Below are positions 49,603-60,854 of a stretch of 64,000 nt of DNA, in pieces. The position numbers were made by a program, and so were the translations under genes. The first letter of the stretch is position 1, and every line of letters begins with the position of its first letter. The DNA is taken from assembly GCA_023512835.1 (NCBI GenBank), contig CM042088.1, positions 42,184,271 to 42,248,270 of the forward strand, read 5' to 3'. The notes beneath the pieces were generated by a model. The model saw only the letters and a program-made list of their open reading frames with translations. It did no database searches and was not told the origin of the DNA. The DNA comes from Taxillus chinensis (taxonomy: Eukaryota > Streptophyta > Magnoliopsida > Santalales > Loranthaceae).

Positions 49603-51747
49603 GAAGACGGTGATCACAATCACTTTGAAATACTTAAAAATACGTAATGTGAAGACTCCCACTGGCAAGTATCTTTTGAAATTCATTTTTAATAAAAAAT
49701 TGTCTATGGAGTATATACTCCCAGTAAATGAAAATGAACCAATAATGCAAAGCCTATTGCAGATTCATATTCGTTAGTATGACAAAGCTTCAGCTACATA
49801 AAAAAATTGAAAGGCTAGTCATGGCTATTATAAATTTGAGTACTTATGATTGTACTCATGGATATCATAGCCCCATCTTGTGTTAGAAGTTTTGCATTGT
49901 TTCCCCTAAATAACACGGGTTATGTTTGGAATATGCAGTTGCACAATCCCTCACAAAGAAGTTGCAATTAAATGCATGAATGAGATTGACCCGATTGCCA
50001 AGGTACATGATATTTGTTGTCGGTTTAAATTGTCGGATAAAAACTTCAACTTTTCATATTGACTAGTTTATGTATGGAAATTTAGAAATTTAAATTCAAA
50101 AGGGAATGGATCTATTTGTATGAAAATTTATCATTTAGATACAGTATTTGTTTTCTTCAATTTCCTTTATTTACAAATGCTAAATATTTTTTTTCCTGCA
50201 AATCTCATATAGAAAATCGGAGCAATCAACAACATTGTGAGGAGACCGGATGGGACACTAACAGCTTTTAACACAGACTACATTGGCGCCATATCTGCCA
50301 TTGAGGATGAATTACGAGGTCTGAATGTGTTACAAGGACTCCAGAGATTGGAATAGAACAAATATATATTTATCATTAATAGACCTTAACCCAATACTTC
50401 TTGTTTGGTTTACAGCTTTACATGGTGGAAACCTTGGTTCTGGATCACCTTTATCTGGTAAACTGTTTGTTGTTATGGGAGCTGGTGGTGCAGGCAAGTC
50501 ACTTGCTTATGGTGCAAAACAAAAGGGAGCGAGAGTAGTGGTGGCTAACCGCACATTCGGTAATAATCTACTATTTTGCTTAAGGCTTAGTAAACGAATG
50601 GAGGAAAGGGAATGGAGGTTGTGCAGCTCAAACTCCATTCCCTTTATTCCTTGTTCCCCCATAAAGGGGAAAGCATTTATGATATATACCAAATTACCAA
50701 TACAGTCTTTGTTCAGCCACTGAGCTGTCTGTCTTATGTTACAAAATTTCCATCACATATGATTATGTGCTACACTGATCTTAATAAGCCAAACATGAAG
50801 AATATTCACAGAGATAATTCGATTGCATGAATTTCACCATGTGTATAGATAATGGTCAGTGGTACTCTCATCCTAGTTTCCCTGTTCCCCCATACCCCTA
50901 AATTGGAGAGAGCATTTATGATGTATACCAATACAGTCTCTTGTTCAGCCACTGAGCTGTCTGTCTTATGTTACCAAATTTCCATCACATATGATTATAT
51001 GTGCTACACTGATCTTAATAAGCCAAACATGAAGAATACTCACAGAGATAATTCGATTCCATGAATTGCACCATGTGTATAGATAATGGTCAGTTGTACT
51101 CTCATCCTAGTTTCTATTTTGGGTGATGATTGATACGAGCTTTGTTATAATTGCAGAGCGAGCCAAAGAACTCGCAGGCAAGGTTGATGGACAAGCTATG
51201 CCTCTTTCTGAAATAGAACATTTCCATCCGGAGGAAGGAATGATTCTTGCCAACGCCACATCTGTGGGAATGAAGCCCAACATCAACGACACCCCGATTC
51301 CAAAGGTTCCTGCTCCATATTACAAATCTTCTTCTTGTCATTCCTTTCTTCTGTATTTGTAGTCCCCATTTTTCATAAATCGACGATTAATTTATTTGAA
51401 ATAATGGATTCTTTTCACACGCATTTGCAGCATGCTTTGAAACATTACTCCTTGGTTTTTGATGCCATCTATACCCCGAAAGATACGAGACTACTGCGAG
51501 AGGCAAGGGAGACCGGATGTGCGGTCGTTTATGGAACAGAGATGTTGATCCGCCAAGGCTTTGTACAATATAAGAACTTCACTGGGTTGCCAGGTAAATG
51601 AAAATAAGATATCATTGAAGGCGGCTTTTATTTCTTAATTAGCTTCCTTTTCTAGTTGGATAAAAGGTCTCGATCTTCAAATTTTGTAAACTTTGCATTG
51701 CAGCCCCAGAAGAGATGTTCAGGGAACTAATGGCAAAGCATGCCTGA
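45301..51747 (+). CDS. DQD/SDH family copy 3: shikimate dehydrogenase-like, dehydratase His lost
   Basis: 532 aa from eleven exons, each the same length as in copy 2: 45301-45315, 45447-45685, 47826-47931, 48207-48425, 49119-49468, 49939-50002, 50213-50318, 50416-50559, 51157-51305, 51431-51593, 51704-51747 (TGA). It is clearly the closest paralogue of copy 2. The dehydratase domain keeps EIR (54-56), Arg85, Lys171, Arg209 and Gln234. The catalytic His position is Tyr144 (SSYNFHNTPS; codon TAC where copy 2 has CAC), and the Glu86 position is Ala89 (PVWAGG). Loss of this His should strongly impair dehydration of 3-dehydroquinate. The SDH domain is complete at the signature positions: GHSKSP (Ser266, Ser268), SCTIPHKE (Thr312, Lys316), NTD (Asp353), GAGGAG and NRT (412-414). 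No transit peptide is evident. Probable activity: NADP-dependent interconversion of 3-dehydroshikimate and shikimate, with dehydroshikimate made elsewhere. Oxidation to gallate is possible but unproven. Confidence 0.9.
46222..46365. mobile_element. Small palindromic MITE in copy 3 intron 2
   Basis: The ends are inverted TTGTAGTTTT repeats around a central AATCAAAACGACATCGTTTTGATT-type palindrome (AAAACGACATCGTTTT). The same design occurs at 56891-57039, so both belong to one family. Confidence 0.6.
47500..47765. repeat. GC-richer insert, LTR-like, before copy 3 exon 3
   Basis: About 260 bp starting near TGTGGGAACC and ending near GTGTGATAAACA contrasts with the surrounding AT-rich intron. 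It has several GGCTCGG words and no coding blocks. It may be a solo LTR fragment. Confidence 0.35.
49570..49591 (+). repeat. Poly-C run of 22 in copy 3 intron 5
   Basis: Twenty-two C bases are followed directly by nine A bases. Such a run is rare in plant introns and prone to length error. Confidence 0.85.
50649..51114 (+). repeat. Tandem duplication of about 233 bp in copy 3 intron 8
   Basis: The two units (about 50649-50880 and 50881-51114) share long identical blocks, for example CAGCCACTGAGCTGTCTGTC, CCATCACATATGATTAT and CTCTCATCCTAGTTTC. They differ only by scattered substitutions and small indels, so the duplication is recent. Copy 2 has no counterpart. Confidence 0.88.
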
Positions 51748-52829
51748 AGGGGTCTTCTGCGAAGTGTCATCCCAGCAGCATTTGTTGATTCTCCGGAAAC
51801 AACCCGCTGGAATCAACCTACTCCGGTTTGTGATGCTATTGGTGATGGTATGAATAAAGCTTCATTTTTCAAAATCCAAATGGCATGAATAATAAGGTTT
51901 CATTTTTCTAAATCCGAACAATGGGACAAAGAAAGATTTGTCTTCCTCTTTCCTCTCTGAGAGATGCTGAGAACATGTTGTGCTATCAATCCTAGCTGTA
52001 GCTGTCGGATTAGATTTTTCTATCAGTGGAGGGACCATTTTTAGTAGAACAAAACACCTCATGGAACTTAAACCGCCGGCGATGCTCTATGGGCGGAACT
52101 AAAAATCTGAATTTCTGTGTATTCATTTATATATACATGCTTTGTCTGTGTTTTTCCCCCTTTATTTATAATGTAGGGAACATGGAGAAGGTACCCACTT
52201 GATATTATATCCAAAGTATCATTACGCTGCATGTGAGAGATGAATTGACTCGTTTGATAAGATAATTATTATTTTAAAAAATATAATTATTTTTAAAAAC
52301 AAATTTAAAATTATTTATGAATAATAAAAATTAATCTGATATTACTATTTTATGAAAAAATAAGAATAATGCTTAGATACTACACATATTCTTTCATGCA
52401 TGTGAATTGTGAGTGGTTGTCATATTTTAAATTGATTAAATTTAAATTTAGTGATGAGTTTGTGCAGTGCATTATAAAGAGATGGATAAGATTAGACTCT
52501 TCCCGACCACACTTCTTTTTCCTCTCATACCAAACCAAGCACACATGAAGAGCAGGATGTTTTAAATTTTATGGGACTGCATCAAACTACATATTTCCGG
52601 CAGGTGTCAGTTGATGGCCTGAGGATAAAAATTGAAGTTCGTTATTCAAAAAAAAAAAAAATCAAATCCCGTGATCGACGGGAGTATAACTCGAGAGTTG
52701 ACCATGACTGGCAGGAATTACCCCTAAAAATATATAATAAAACAAATCTACTCCCTCATCTATCTTCACATCTATCTGCCGGTATATGTCATCAAATATA
52801 TCATTTCTAATAATAATTTATATTTTATT
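51748..52829. other. Copy 3 3'UTR and intergenic DNA
   Basis: Probable 3'UTR with an AATAAA-type signal near 51852, then AT-rich DNA. No gene was seen. Confidence 0.55.
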
Positions 52830-53122
52830 TTTACATGTAAAAAAAATTTATTTGTGAAAAATAAAATTATAAATGAATCATACGTTCATGAACAAGTACG
52901 CATTCGACTCAATGTCAATGAAAGATTATTTATGTTCGTTCGTTAAGGAATAATATTATTCGTGAATAATTTGTGAATACTATTGTTATATTCGTGAATA
53001 TCGTTTGTGTTTGTAAAATTATCTGTAAACGAAAAATTAACAAATCAATTAATATGTATAAATATAATTTAATAATCATATAATTTTATACTATTATTAA
53101 ATAAAAAATATATGTTTTTGAC

Positions 53123-53158
<36 letters not shown>

Positions 53159-53516
53159 TTTCGTGAACTATAGTAATTATTTAAACATATTAATCAAAAA
53201 TAATAAAGTCTAACAGTTAATTAATTATAATTTTTTGGATAAGTTTATAATATGGATTCTTTTTACAGATTTTTTTGATTTTATAATTATGTTCATAAAC
53301 GTTTGTAAACACATGTTCGTGAACGTTTGTGAACAATAGGATAACATTCGTGAACAATTCGTAAATATCATAATTTAAGACTTATATTCAATTCAGTTCG
53401 TTAATGAATAATAATGAACATGTTCAAATACCTTACTATTCGATTCGGTTCGAACTTTAATAACACTGGTTCATTCAGTTCGGTTCGAATACCTTACTAT
53501 TCATTTGCAGCCCTGG
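52830..53516. mobile_element. hAT-like non-autonomous element with GTTCGTGAA repeats
   Basis: The region is full of GTTCGTGAAC, CGTGAATA and CGTTTGT words in both orientations. It ends at ATTTGCAGCCCTG (to about 53516), whose reverse, CAGGGCTGCAAAT, is typical of hAT termini. The left end is decayed (AAATGAATCATACGTTC near 52870). A (TTA)n tract lies inside at about 53127-53153. Confidence 0.5.
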
Positions 53517-53770
53517 TGAAAAGTATTTTTTTCCTAACTTTAATAACACTCTTTATTCCAATTTTATTTTTATTAAAATAATAATTTTTATTATATTTTT
53601 AATATAATAAACTTTTATGTGAGAGAGAAAAGAAAAATAATAAAATAATAAAATAATATATAGATAATAAATAGTAATTTTTAAAAAATAAAAATTCATT
53701 AGAGATACGTGGAGAGCCAAATAAATTTTATTGGAACTTATTTTTAACATTTTATCCTCTATTATATATT

Positions 53771-53804
<34 letters not shown>

Positions 53805-53883
53805 ATAGAGAACATAAACCTCTTGGAGTTAAGAGTTAAATTACAAACAAAACATACTAACTAATAATAATCCCAGCGCCTCT

Positions 53884-55183
53884 CTACCACGTATTTGGGG
53901 TGAACCAAAACGGCGGCGGCTTAACCTGGTTCAAATCAAGATCGTCGTGAACCGCCGTGACGCTGCCGTCTTTCAAACTGAACACGCCCGAGTCGTGGCC
54001 GCCGTACAAGTAGTCCTCGTTCACTCTCTCCCAATAATCGTCGGTGAAGTAAACCGAGTTCCCTCTGATGCCCTCTGCGTTCCTGCAACTCAGCGCCGCC
54101 GACTCGCCGCCGCCCACGAAGATAGCACTGTCTCCCATGGACTCCACCCCGACCCACGTCTCCGACCCCAAATCCAACCTGAAAACCTTGAAATACATGG
54201 TCCGGTAGGGGAAGACCAGCGGGTGGGTGTCCTCGTCGGTGAGAAGGTCGGCCTCGCGAACTGGCGTCCCGTCGTCGGAGACGTACTCTCCGATCACCCT
54301 CACGGCGAGGAGGAGTTCGCCGCCGGGGGGACTCCACGAGGTAAATTTTGGTGCTGTACAGGTCCTTGTCTTCGGAATTGCACATGAACACGGCACCCAT
54401 CCCCTCCGCCGTCGCCGGGAAAGGTGCACTGATGGTCCCACGTTTGACGAGACCTCTTGGCCGGAGCTCCCAGGAGTGGACTGATCCGTCTACCGTTAAT
54501 GCGAGCAGATGATTCTTGCAGCAAACTACATCGCCGTAGGATTCGTATCCGGTGGCCACCACCTCCGTCCACCCGCAGTCTCCGCTCTTGACGGCGGCTA
54601 ACTTGCTTCCATCGCCGTATATGGCGATGACCCAGAAACCATCGGAGCTCCGATCCGGGTCCTCCGATAAAATCGCCTTGGAAACGGAGTGGTCTCCCAG
54701 GTACGGGAGTTGAATCCGCGTCTTAGACATTGGATTGAACAACTGAAGACCTCGATGCTCTGTCTCTTTTCCCGGCGGTGGCCTGAAAATCAGCCAGCCG
54801 TGGGACGAGCCCACCGCGGCCGGGCCGGCGGCGGCAACAACATTGGTTTCGTTGTTTTTGAGTTGGAAGGGCCTGTTTTCTTGGAGACTGAAGAGGCATC
54901 GACGTCCGTCATCTTTGGGGTCGGGGTCGGCCCGTTTGAGGAAGACGGAGGGTAGGAGGAGGCAAGGAGGTTCTTCGGGGTGGAGGGCGAGGGCAGCGGT
55001 GGCAGCGGAGGAGGAGGATGGGATGGAGCGGTGGGCCTTGGCGACGGCGCGCCACGAGGTGCAGACGGCGGCGAAGCGGTCGGAATTGACCCAGTTGAGG
55101 CGGCAGAGGATGGAGTGCAGGATGTCGGGATTCAATTCCGACCACCTAGGACTATGAGTCTCCCTTCTTCTCTTCCCTCGCAT
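53884..55183 (-). CDS. F-box/DUF295 protein, one-base frameshift
   Basis: Intronless gene for a plant F-box protein of the DUF295 (SKIP23-like) type, a substrate receptor of SCF ubiquitin ligases. The ATG is taken at 55183 because the codons upstream in frame lack ATG. Residues about 12-50 form the F-box (SPRWSELNPDILHSIL, WVNSDRFAAVCTSWRAV). Then come DUF295 features: GSSHGWLIF, LQLFNPMSKTRIQLP, and a C-terminal block ending PPPFWFTPNTW before TAG. The frame breaks near residue 285. With six C (plus-strand G run 54325-54330) the frame runs into Arg-rich nonsense; with five it continues as PGGELLLAVRVIGEYVSDDG in the family frame to the stop, giving about 432 aa. Sequence either side is otherwise intact, so a base-call error, a segregating null allele or a very young pseudogene are all possible. 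It is convergent with array copy 3. Confidence 0.85.
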
Positions 55184-55629
55184 CTTTTGCAATTGTTGGG
55201 TGTCTGTTGTTTGTTTGTATGTTAGCGATTAACCCTCGGCTCCCCTCTCTTATGTTTATGGTCTGCTAATTCAGTGCGCCCTGGTTTCCTTTTCCCATTC
55301 GCATGGAACTTTCCAAATGCCAAAACTTGGCACGAGTTTTTTTTTTTTTTTTATAAATTAGATTCATATATCATATGTGATTTATTTTAGCGTTGTTTAG
55401 ATTATTATTATTTCTGGTTAATGTCAAGTATCAAGTTCAGTATTTAATTTTAAAAAAAATGAATATGGATAGCATTGAAACTTTGTTACACACTCGAGAG
55501 CTATATTGGATGCTTTATCGTCGATTTAATTTCTTTTATTCTCGCAAGGGAACTCATTTTTTGTGATTTGATTTAATGTAATCTGTGTTTCCCAAATAAA
55601 TTGGTTGTTGTGAAATGATAAATAGATTA
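55184..55629. other. F-box gene upstream region
   Basis: Promoter and 5'UTR side of the minus-strand F-box gene. A TTTATAAAAA motif on the minus strand near 55350 could be its TATA box. Nothing else was recognised. Confidence 0.4.
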
Positions 55630-56273
55630 GAGCATCTCCAATCTTGACAAGCTAAATTGACTAGCTAAAGTCATATTTAGTTTGCTACGTAATACTTTAA
55701 CTAATAGCACTTTAATGTTACACTATCTATTTTTTTCTTAATAATTATTTTTCCCAAAATACCCTTGCTTTTTCCTTTCCAAATTCCTAATTCTCAAATT
55801 CCCAAATCCCAAATTCCCAAATTTCCTGCGACAGGAGGAGGAGGAGGGGGGGCGTGCAACGGGGCACTATCACACCAGGAGGGTGGAGTGGTGGGACGCA
55901 GGGGGGAAAGGGGAGGGGGGTGGGGGCGGCGCACGCGATGGGAGGGATGGGGGGCATCGCATCACGTCGCGCACACAGGGATGTCTTTGGGGGGCCGAAC
56001 GGGGGCGTTGCGCGTCGGAGGGGGGGGAGGGGGTGACGCAGAGAAAGTGGGGTTGTGGATGGAGAGCATGCGTTGGAGATGGTGGGGGTAGATGTGGGAA
56101 AAGTATTATGGTTTGATGACATGACATCTCCAACTAAAGCAAAAGCAAAAACCATATTTGACTTCTTCTTCTTCTTTTTTTGCTTTTGCTAACAGCTTAA
56201 CTAATGCATTGAAGCTGATATCTAGTTAAATATTGCTATTGCTATTGCTTTGGCTTGTAGATTGAAGATGCTC
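55630..56273. mobile_element. PIF/Harbinger-type MITE with GC-rich cargo
   Basis: The left end GAGCATCTCCAATC and the right end, inverted as GAGCATCTTCAATC, match at 13 of 14 bases. TTA flanks both sides (55627-55629 and 56274-56276). Inside, about 55830-56095 is an abruptly G-rich block between AT-rich arms. Open frames in that block are long on both strands only because of composition. The block could be captured host DNA. Confidence 0.75.
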
Positions 56274-56448
56274 TTATAGATGTTTAGTATAATGGTATAT
56301 ATTATTTTTGAAAATAAAATTATTTTTTTAAATATTAAATTTGAATAATTTAAAACTATGGTATTCATGATTGTTAATAAATTTATTTATATCTATAATT
56401 TTAAAAAATAATTATTTTGTATGTGCGTGGAGTGTGTGATTGAGAGAG

Positions 56449-56489
<41 letters not shown>

Positions 56490-56890
56490 CAATCATTCAT
56501 AGAAGGAAAAAAAACATTATAATAGGTAAAATGTATGTTAAAATTTGTTAGGCTATTTATAGCAGTTTTTTTAACTTTTCTTTCTATTTTTATAATTTTC
56601 TATTATTTTTTTAAGAGTAGTTTTTTTTATTTTATTCTCTGTTTTATTAAAAATATATATTATTAATTCCCACCATAAATACCTTATCATAATTTTTTGT
56701 TGTTCTCGAGATTTACATGCGAAAAAAGATTATTTTTTAATTTTTACATAATGCTCTTTCTCTTTATTTTACTCTTCATTTTTCAAGAAAAAAAATCACT
56801 TTGTAATAGATTTTAAGATAAAAAGTTTTTTGAAGGACTGTTGGATCTAGATTATCTTTTTTTTTTTCATATAAATAAGAATAATGTTAC

Positions 56891-57039
56891 TTGCAGTCCT
56901 CATTTTGGGGACTACATTACAAGCCCTTTATATTTTTATCAAAACGACGTAGTTTTAATTAAAAATTCATTAATAAAACGACGTCATTTTGATTAAAATA
57001 CAAATGACTTGTAATGCAGTCCTCTTTTGAGGACTACAA
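56891..57039. mobile_element. Small palindromic MITE, twin of 46222-46365
   Basis: The ends read TTGCAGTCCTCA and, inverted, TTGTAGTCCTCA. Inside, GGACTACATTACAAG pairs with CTTGTAATGCAGTCC, and the centre carries AAAACGACGT on both sides. The whole element can fold into one hairpin of about 70 bp per arm. Confidence 0.68.
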
Positions 57040-57869
57040 ATAGATTTATTCTATAAATAAAGAGTGATTATGAATGATTGATGGAGATGTCGTTAGAAAA
57101 TAATTTTATTTTGCAGTCATATATTTTGTTACTAGTAATAATAATAACATGGAAAAGGGGTGGGAGGCACGCCTTTTTGGGCCATAACTATGTCCATTGA
57201 AATTTAGTTGGAAATAATTTTTACTGTGGCATATCTTTATAACTATGCATTAGAATGTGTTTTGCACGTTAAAGGGTAGGTGCTTGTTGTCAACTATAAT
57301 GGAGAGAAATTAAGGAAAATAATTGGTCTATTACTCACAATCTAACATCGTAGAAGATGGAGGAAGGAAGGCACAACACATTAAATTCGTACGCATGCAT
57401 TGGTAAGTGTTTGATGTGGACTCCTTGCATGGCTATAAAATGAATTTTACATATATTGCATGTTAACTGCATATATATGATGGTTCTATTTTTTTTTGGG
57501 TATAAATAGATGGGCCTTAACTTATAGTACATTAAAACCATAACAAAAGAGAGAGATGAGTAAGGCTTCAATTTTTATCAAATACCAAATGTGTAACAAA
57601 GTGTTCATCTTAACTTGGAGTAACATACAGGAAGAGAAAGGATACAAATAACACCTTTAAGCTCTCTCAACACCCTAACTATTTTACTCATACTCTATCT
57701 TTTTTCTTTTTTTTTATACTTACTAAGCATCAAGGACTTGCAAAAAGAAAATGTTACAATTTTAAATTACTTATAAGTTATTTATTATTTACGTTATTGG
57801 TTTTATCACATTATATATATTATTTGCATTGTTAGGTTTACCATTTTACATTTACTATTTACATAATTG

Positions 57870-57879
57870 ACTTTACCAC

Positions 57880-57916
<37 letters not shown>

Positions 57917-57940
57917 TATTTATATAATTCATTGTGCCAC

Positions 57941-57992
<52 letters not shown>
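57870..57992 (+). repeat. Compound (TA)n-(CA)n-(TA)n microsatellite
   Basis: Runs of TA (about 57889-57914), CA (about 57943-57979) and TA again lie close together. Confidence 0.9.
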
Positions 57993-57994
<2 letters not shown>

Positions 57995-58111
57995 AAGTTG
58001 GCTTTTCTATCTCATATGTATTGATTAATATATAGTTTTCTTTTCCACCTAAAAATATTTGTATATAGTTATTTTTAATTATGGTATTAAATGAAACAGA
58101 TAAAAAATATT

Positions 58112-58308
58112 TGTGAAGTCCTACATCGGTTGAGACGGAAAATTAAACACTCCTCTTAAGATGGGCATGAGAACTGCTCTAGCATGAGGCCTTTTTAAGG
58201 TTAGCAACATTAAAGGAGCGATGCAGTCCACTAAGAACAAAATTAGAAATTGAACTTAAACTCTAAATCATACAATATTGGGCTAGGGTTAGCTTAGACT
58301 GTTATAAT
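58112..58308 (+). mobile_element. Probable solo LTR or TRIM fragment
   Basis: It begins TGTGAAGTCCTACATCGG, a start common to many plant LTRs and TRIM elements, and ends near GGGCTAGGGTTAGCTTAGAC then TGTTATAA. There is no internal coding region nearby. Confidence 0.45.
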
Positions 58309-59243
58309 ATTAATTCAATGTTGTGATTTTAAAGGTTTCAAAATGTGAATAACAATAATATGATCATAAAAATCTCATTTTCTTTTTCTCACTTATATTT
58401 ACCTTTTAATTCCAGTTGTCCTTTTCTTTTATTCTTTATTTTATTCATAATGGGACAGTAATCTCTTTTTTATCTCCCTTTTAATAATTCATTTTATTGA
58501 TTGACCCAGATGACTTTTTGTTAGCCGGAATTATCACTAGCAATCTTACGTTTTTTAGCTTTCATTATACTTTTTAGTTATCAAGCAAAAGGGAATTTAT
58601 CCTTTTACTGATTTTTTTTCACTTGAATCAAACTTTCACGAGCACGAACATTATATAATTCTTTATCAATTAGCTTGTTTTTAATTGGTTAGCCTTCTAA
58701 TTGTGTGTATTGATTCTTAAAACAATAAACAAATACAATGTAACTACAATTGCATCAACCTTAATATTGTAATCATTGATATGTATAAACATGGATGAAC
58801 TTTGATACTACTTGTTAGATTAAAATTCATCCAAAATAAAAATTACCACATAAATCCTAACTAATCATGTTAAATCATCAAGAGTATTACTAAACAAAAG
58901 TATACCCAAATCAACCATATCCATATGATGTGGTAATATATTATTAGTTTTGACCAAATTATAAGTGGGTCTGGCCAAAATCGTTGGCCCATAATCTTTC
59001 GCGGTATACAGAAATAACTGGACAGCAAAAGCCCGGCCCAAACCCATCAATCAAGGGATATACCATCAACCCATCCAAATCTAAACTCATTTTAAATTCA
59101 AATTAGACTGGAATTGGGCCATGGAAACTCAAAACCTATTCAAGGCCATCTACTGTAGTTTTTTTTTTTTTTTTTTTCAGGTGTGTTGTGTAGACAATGC
59201 CATTTCTGGAACTTTCCCACATGTGGGTTGACTCCATTAACGA
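58309..59243. other. Intergenic DNA upstream of the DnaJ gene
   Basis: AT-rich DNA without a gene. A poly-T run of about 19 sits near 59160, shortly before the candidate promoter. Confidence 0.5.
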
Positions 59244-59244
59244 G

Positions 59245-59252
59245 ATATATAT
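59245..59252 (+). promoter_or_regulatory. Candidate TATA box of the DnaJ gene
   Basis: ATATATAT lies about 30 bp before a likely transcription start, followed by a CT-rich leader with a (CT)n tract at about 59371-59392, typical of plant 5'UTRs. The true coding start is 3.6 kb away, so a long 5'UTR intron (about 59413-62729) is assumed. Confidence 0.4.
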
Positions 59253-60854
59253 GTAGCGGGCGGAACACCATATTTAACTGCCAGTGTTATTGGGAGGGCA
59301 GCATTTGAGAAACTGAACACAGAATCAGGCCCCTCCTCTTTCACGTTCTCTTACTCGGTCGGTCATCGTCCCTCTCTCTCTCTCTCTCTCTCTATCGAGA
59401 CCGAAGTGTTGGTTAGTTCTCTATAAACCCTCCCTCTTCTCTGTATTTCTCGCTTTCTCTATTCATCTACCCATCTCTCGCTCTTTATATCCATCTATCT
59501 ATCTATCTCTCGCTCTCTCGTTCCCGCTCCCTATGTTTTCCTGCGAAGCATTTCTAGGGTTTTTTTCGTTCGTGTTTCTGATCCCTAATCATTGTTCTAG
59601 CGCTTTGTTTTTTTATTCATAATGTCGTGAACGTACTCTTTCTAGGGTTTCTAAATTTGGTGTGTTATTAAGTAATTAAGTGCTGGCTTTTCTTTATCCG
59701 GTTTTTTATTTTAAAAAAGTTTAGTGGGAAAAAAGGCGGGGGTTGGAAATCGCTTCAATTGAGTATTTTTTTTTTTAAATTCATGATTTGGTCAAACTGT
59801 TGGATTCATTGTATGGTTCACACACATATATGTTTTTGTGCTTTTATATTAATTATGAAGCATTTATAGGGTTCTGTGTTATTCTGGTTCTTTACAGTTT
59901 ACATTATACCTGAGTTGACTGGCTGGCCTTCTCTATATTAGGGTTTATAAAATTTTAACTCTTGTTTTGTTCGTAATGTGTTTTGTTCTGCTCATGTGCA
60001 GTTTAGATACGTAGGTATTCAAATCTACCTTTTCTTCAAGATAAAAAAAAAAGTGCTTCCATGAAAAAAAACTTTTGAATTCGTATGTGCGCCCTGTATT
60101 TAGATTGAGCACTGGATAGTGCAAATCCCATTTCCCAAATGGATCATGTTATGCGATCATTTTCACTCTCGTATTGATTTCCTAAAGGGGGAAGGCAGCT
60201 CAGTAGAATACGCCTTGGCAGTGTTGTTGTACAGTATGTGGGCATATATTTTTTGCTGTAAGCAGCTCCGAAATATGCTAAACTAAACTGCTCATTTAAA
60301 GGTATTTGTGAAACTTGAGCTGACAACGATTCGGAGTCTTTCTCACTTGTGTGTTTGGGCTTTAAAACACAAGAAAGGTAGCTTCTCACGTTGCTACATG
60401 ACCTTACTACATAACATCATGCTCCTCATGTTCTTGCATCATGTTGGATTTGGATGTGATGGGGAGGTAGGTTTTACTCGGAAAAGGGTTTTTAGTTCTT
60501 CATGTATCCATTTACAGCTGGGAAAGGAATGGCTGATTTTTCTTGTTGATTTTCCCTGTGGAGGTTCTTTGGCATTTCATAAAGTTTAGGCTTTGGACAA
60601 GTAGCGGGAGGTCATATCTTTCATTATGGTCCTTGTGATGGTTTATCAGATGATCATCCTCCTTGTCTTGGCCAACATGAAATTATTCTAGGTCATGAAC
60701 ATGAAATTATGCTAATGTCAGCCAAAATTTTGCCTCAACGGCTGTTATTCTATTTTTCTCTTCCCAGATCTCCTTTAAGAAACTCTAGCACCAGCAGCAC
60801 TTGAACAAACAGTAGTAGCAGTGGAGCCAAACCAAATGAGATCTAAGACCAGCC

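Noticed and set aside
53936..54330. Arg-rich C-terminal extension of the F-box frame
   Set aside because: It is the wrong frame after the homopolymer shift; the other frame carries the conserved DUF295 C-terminus.
55765..56155. Several long overlapping ORFs on both strands
   Set aside because: They result from the G-rich block of a MITE; Gly/Pro/Arg low-complexity translations without motifs.
58112..58308. Cassandra-type TRIM with embedded 5S rRNA
   Set aside because: The LTR-like start fits a TRIM, but I could not find the 5S internal control region, so only a generic LTR call is kept.
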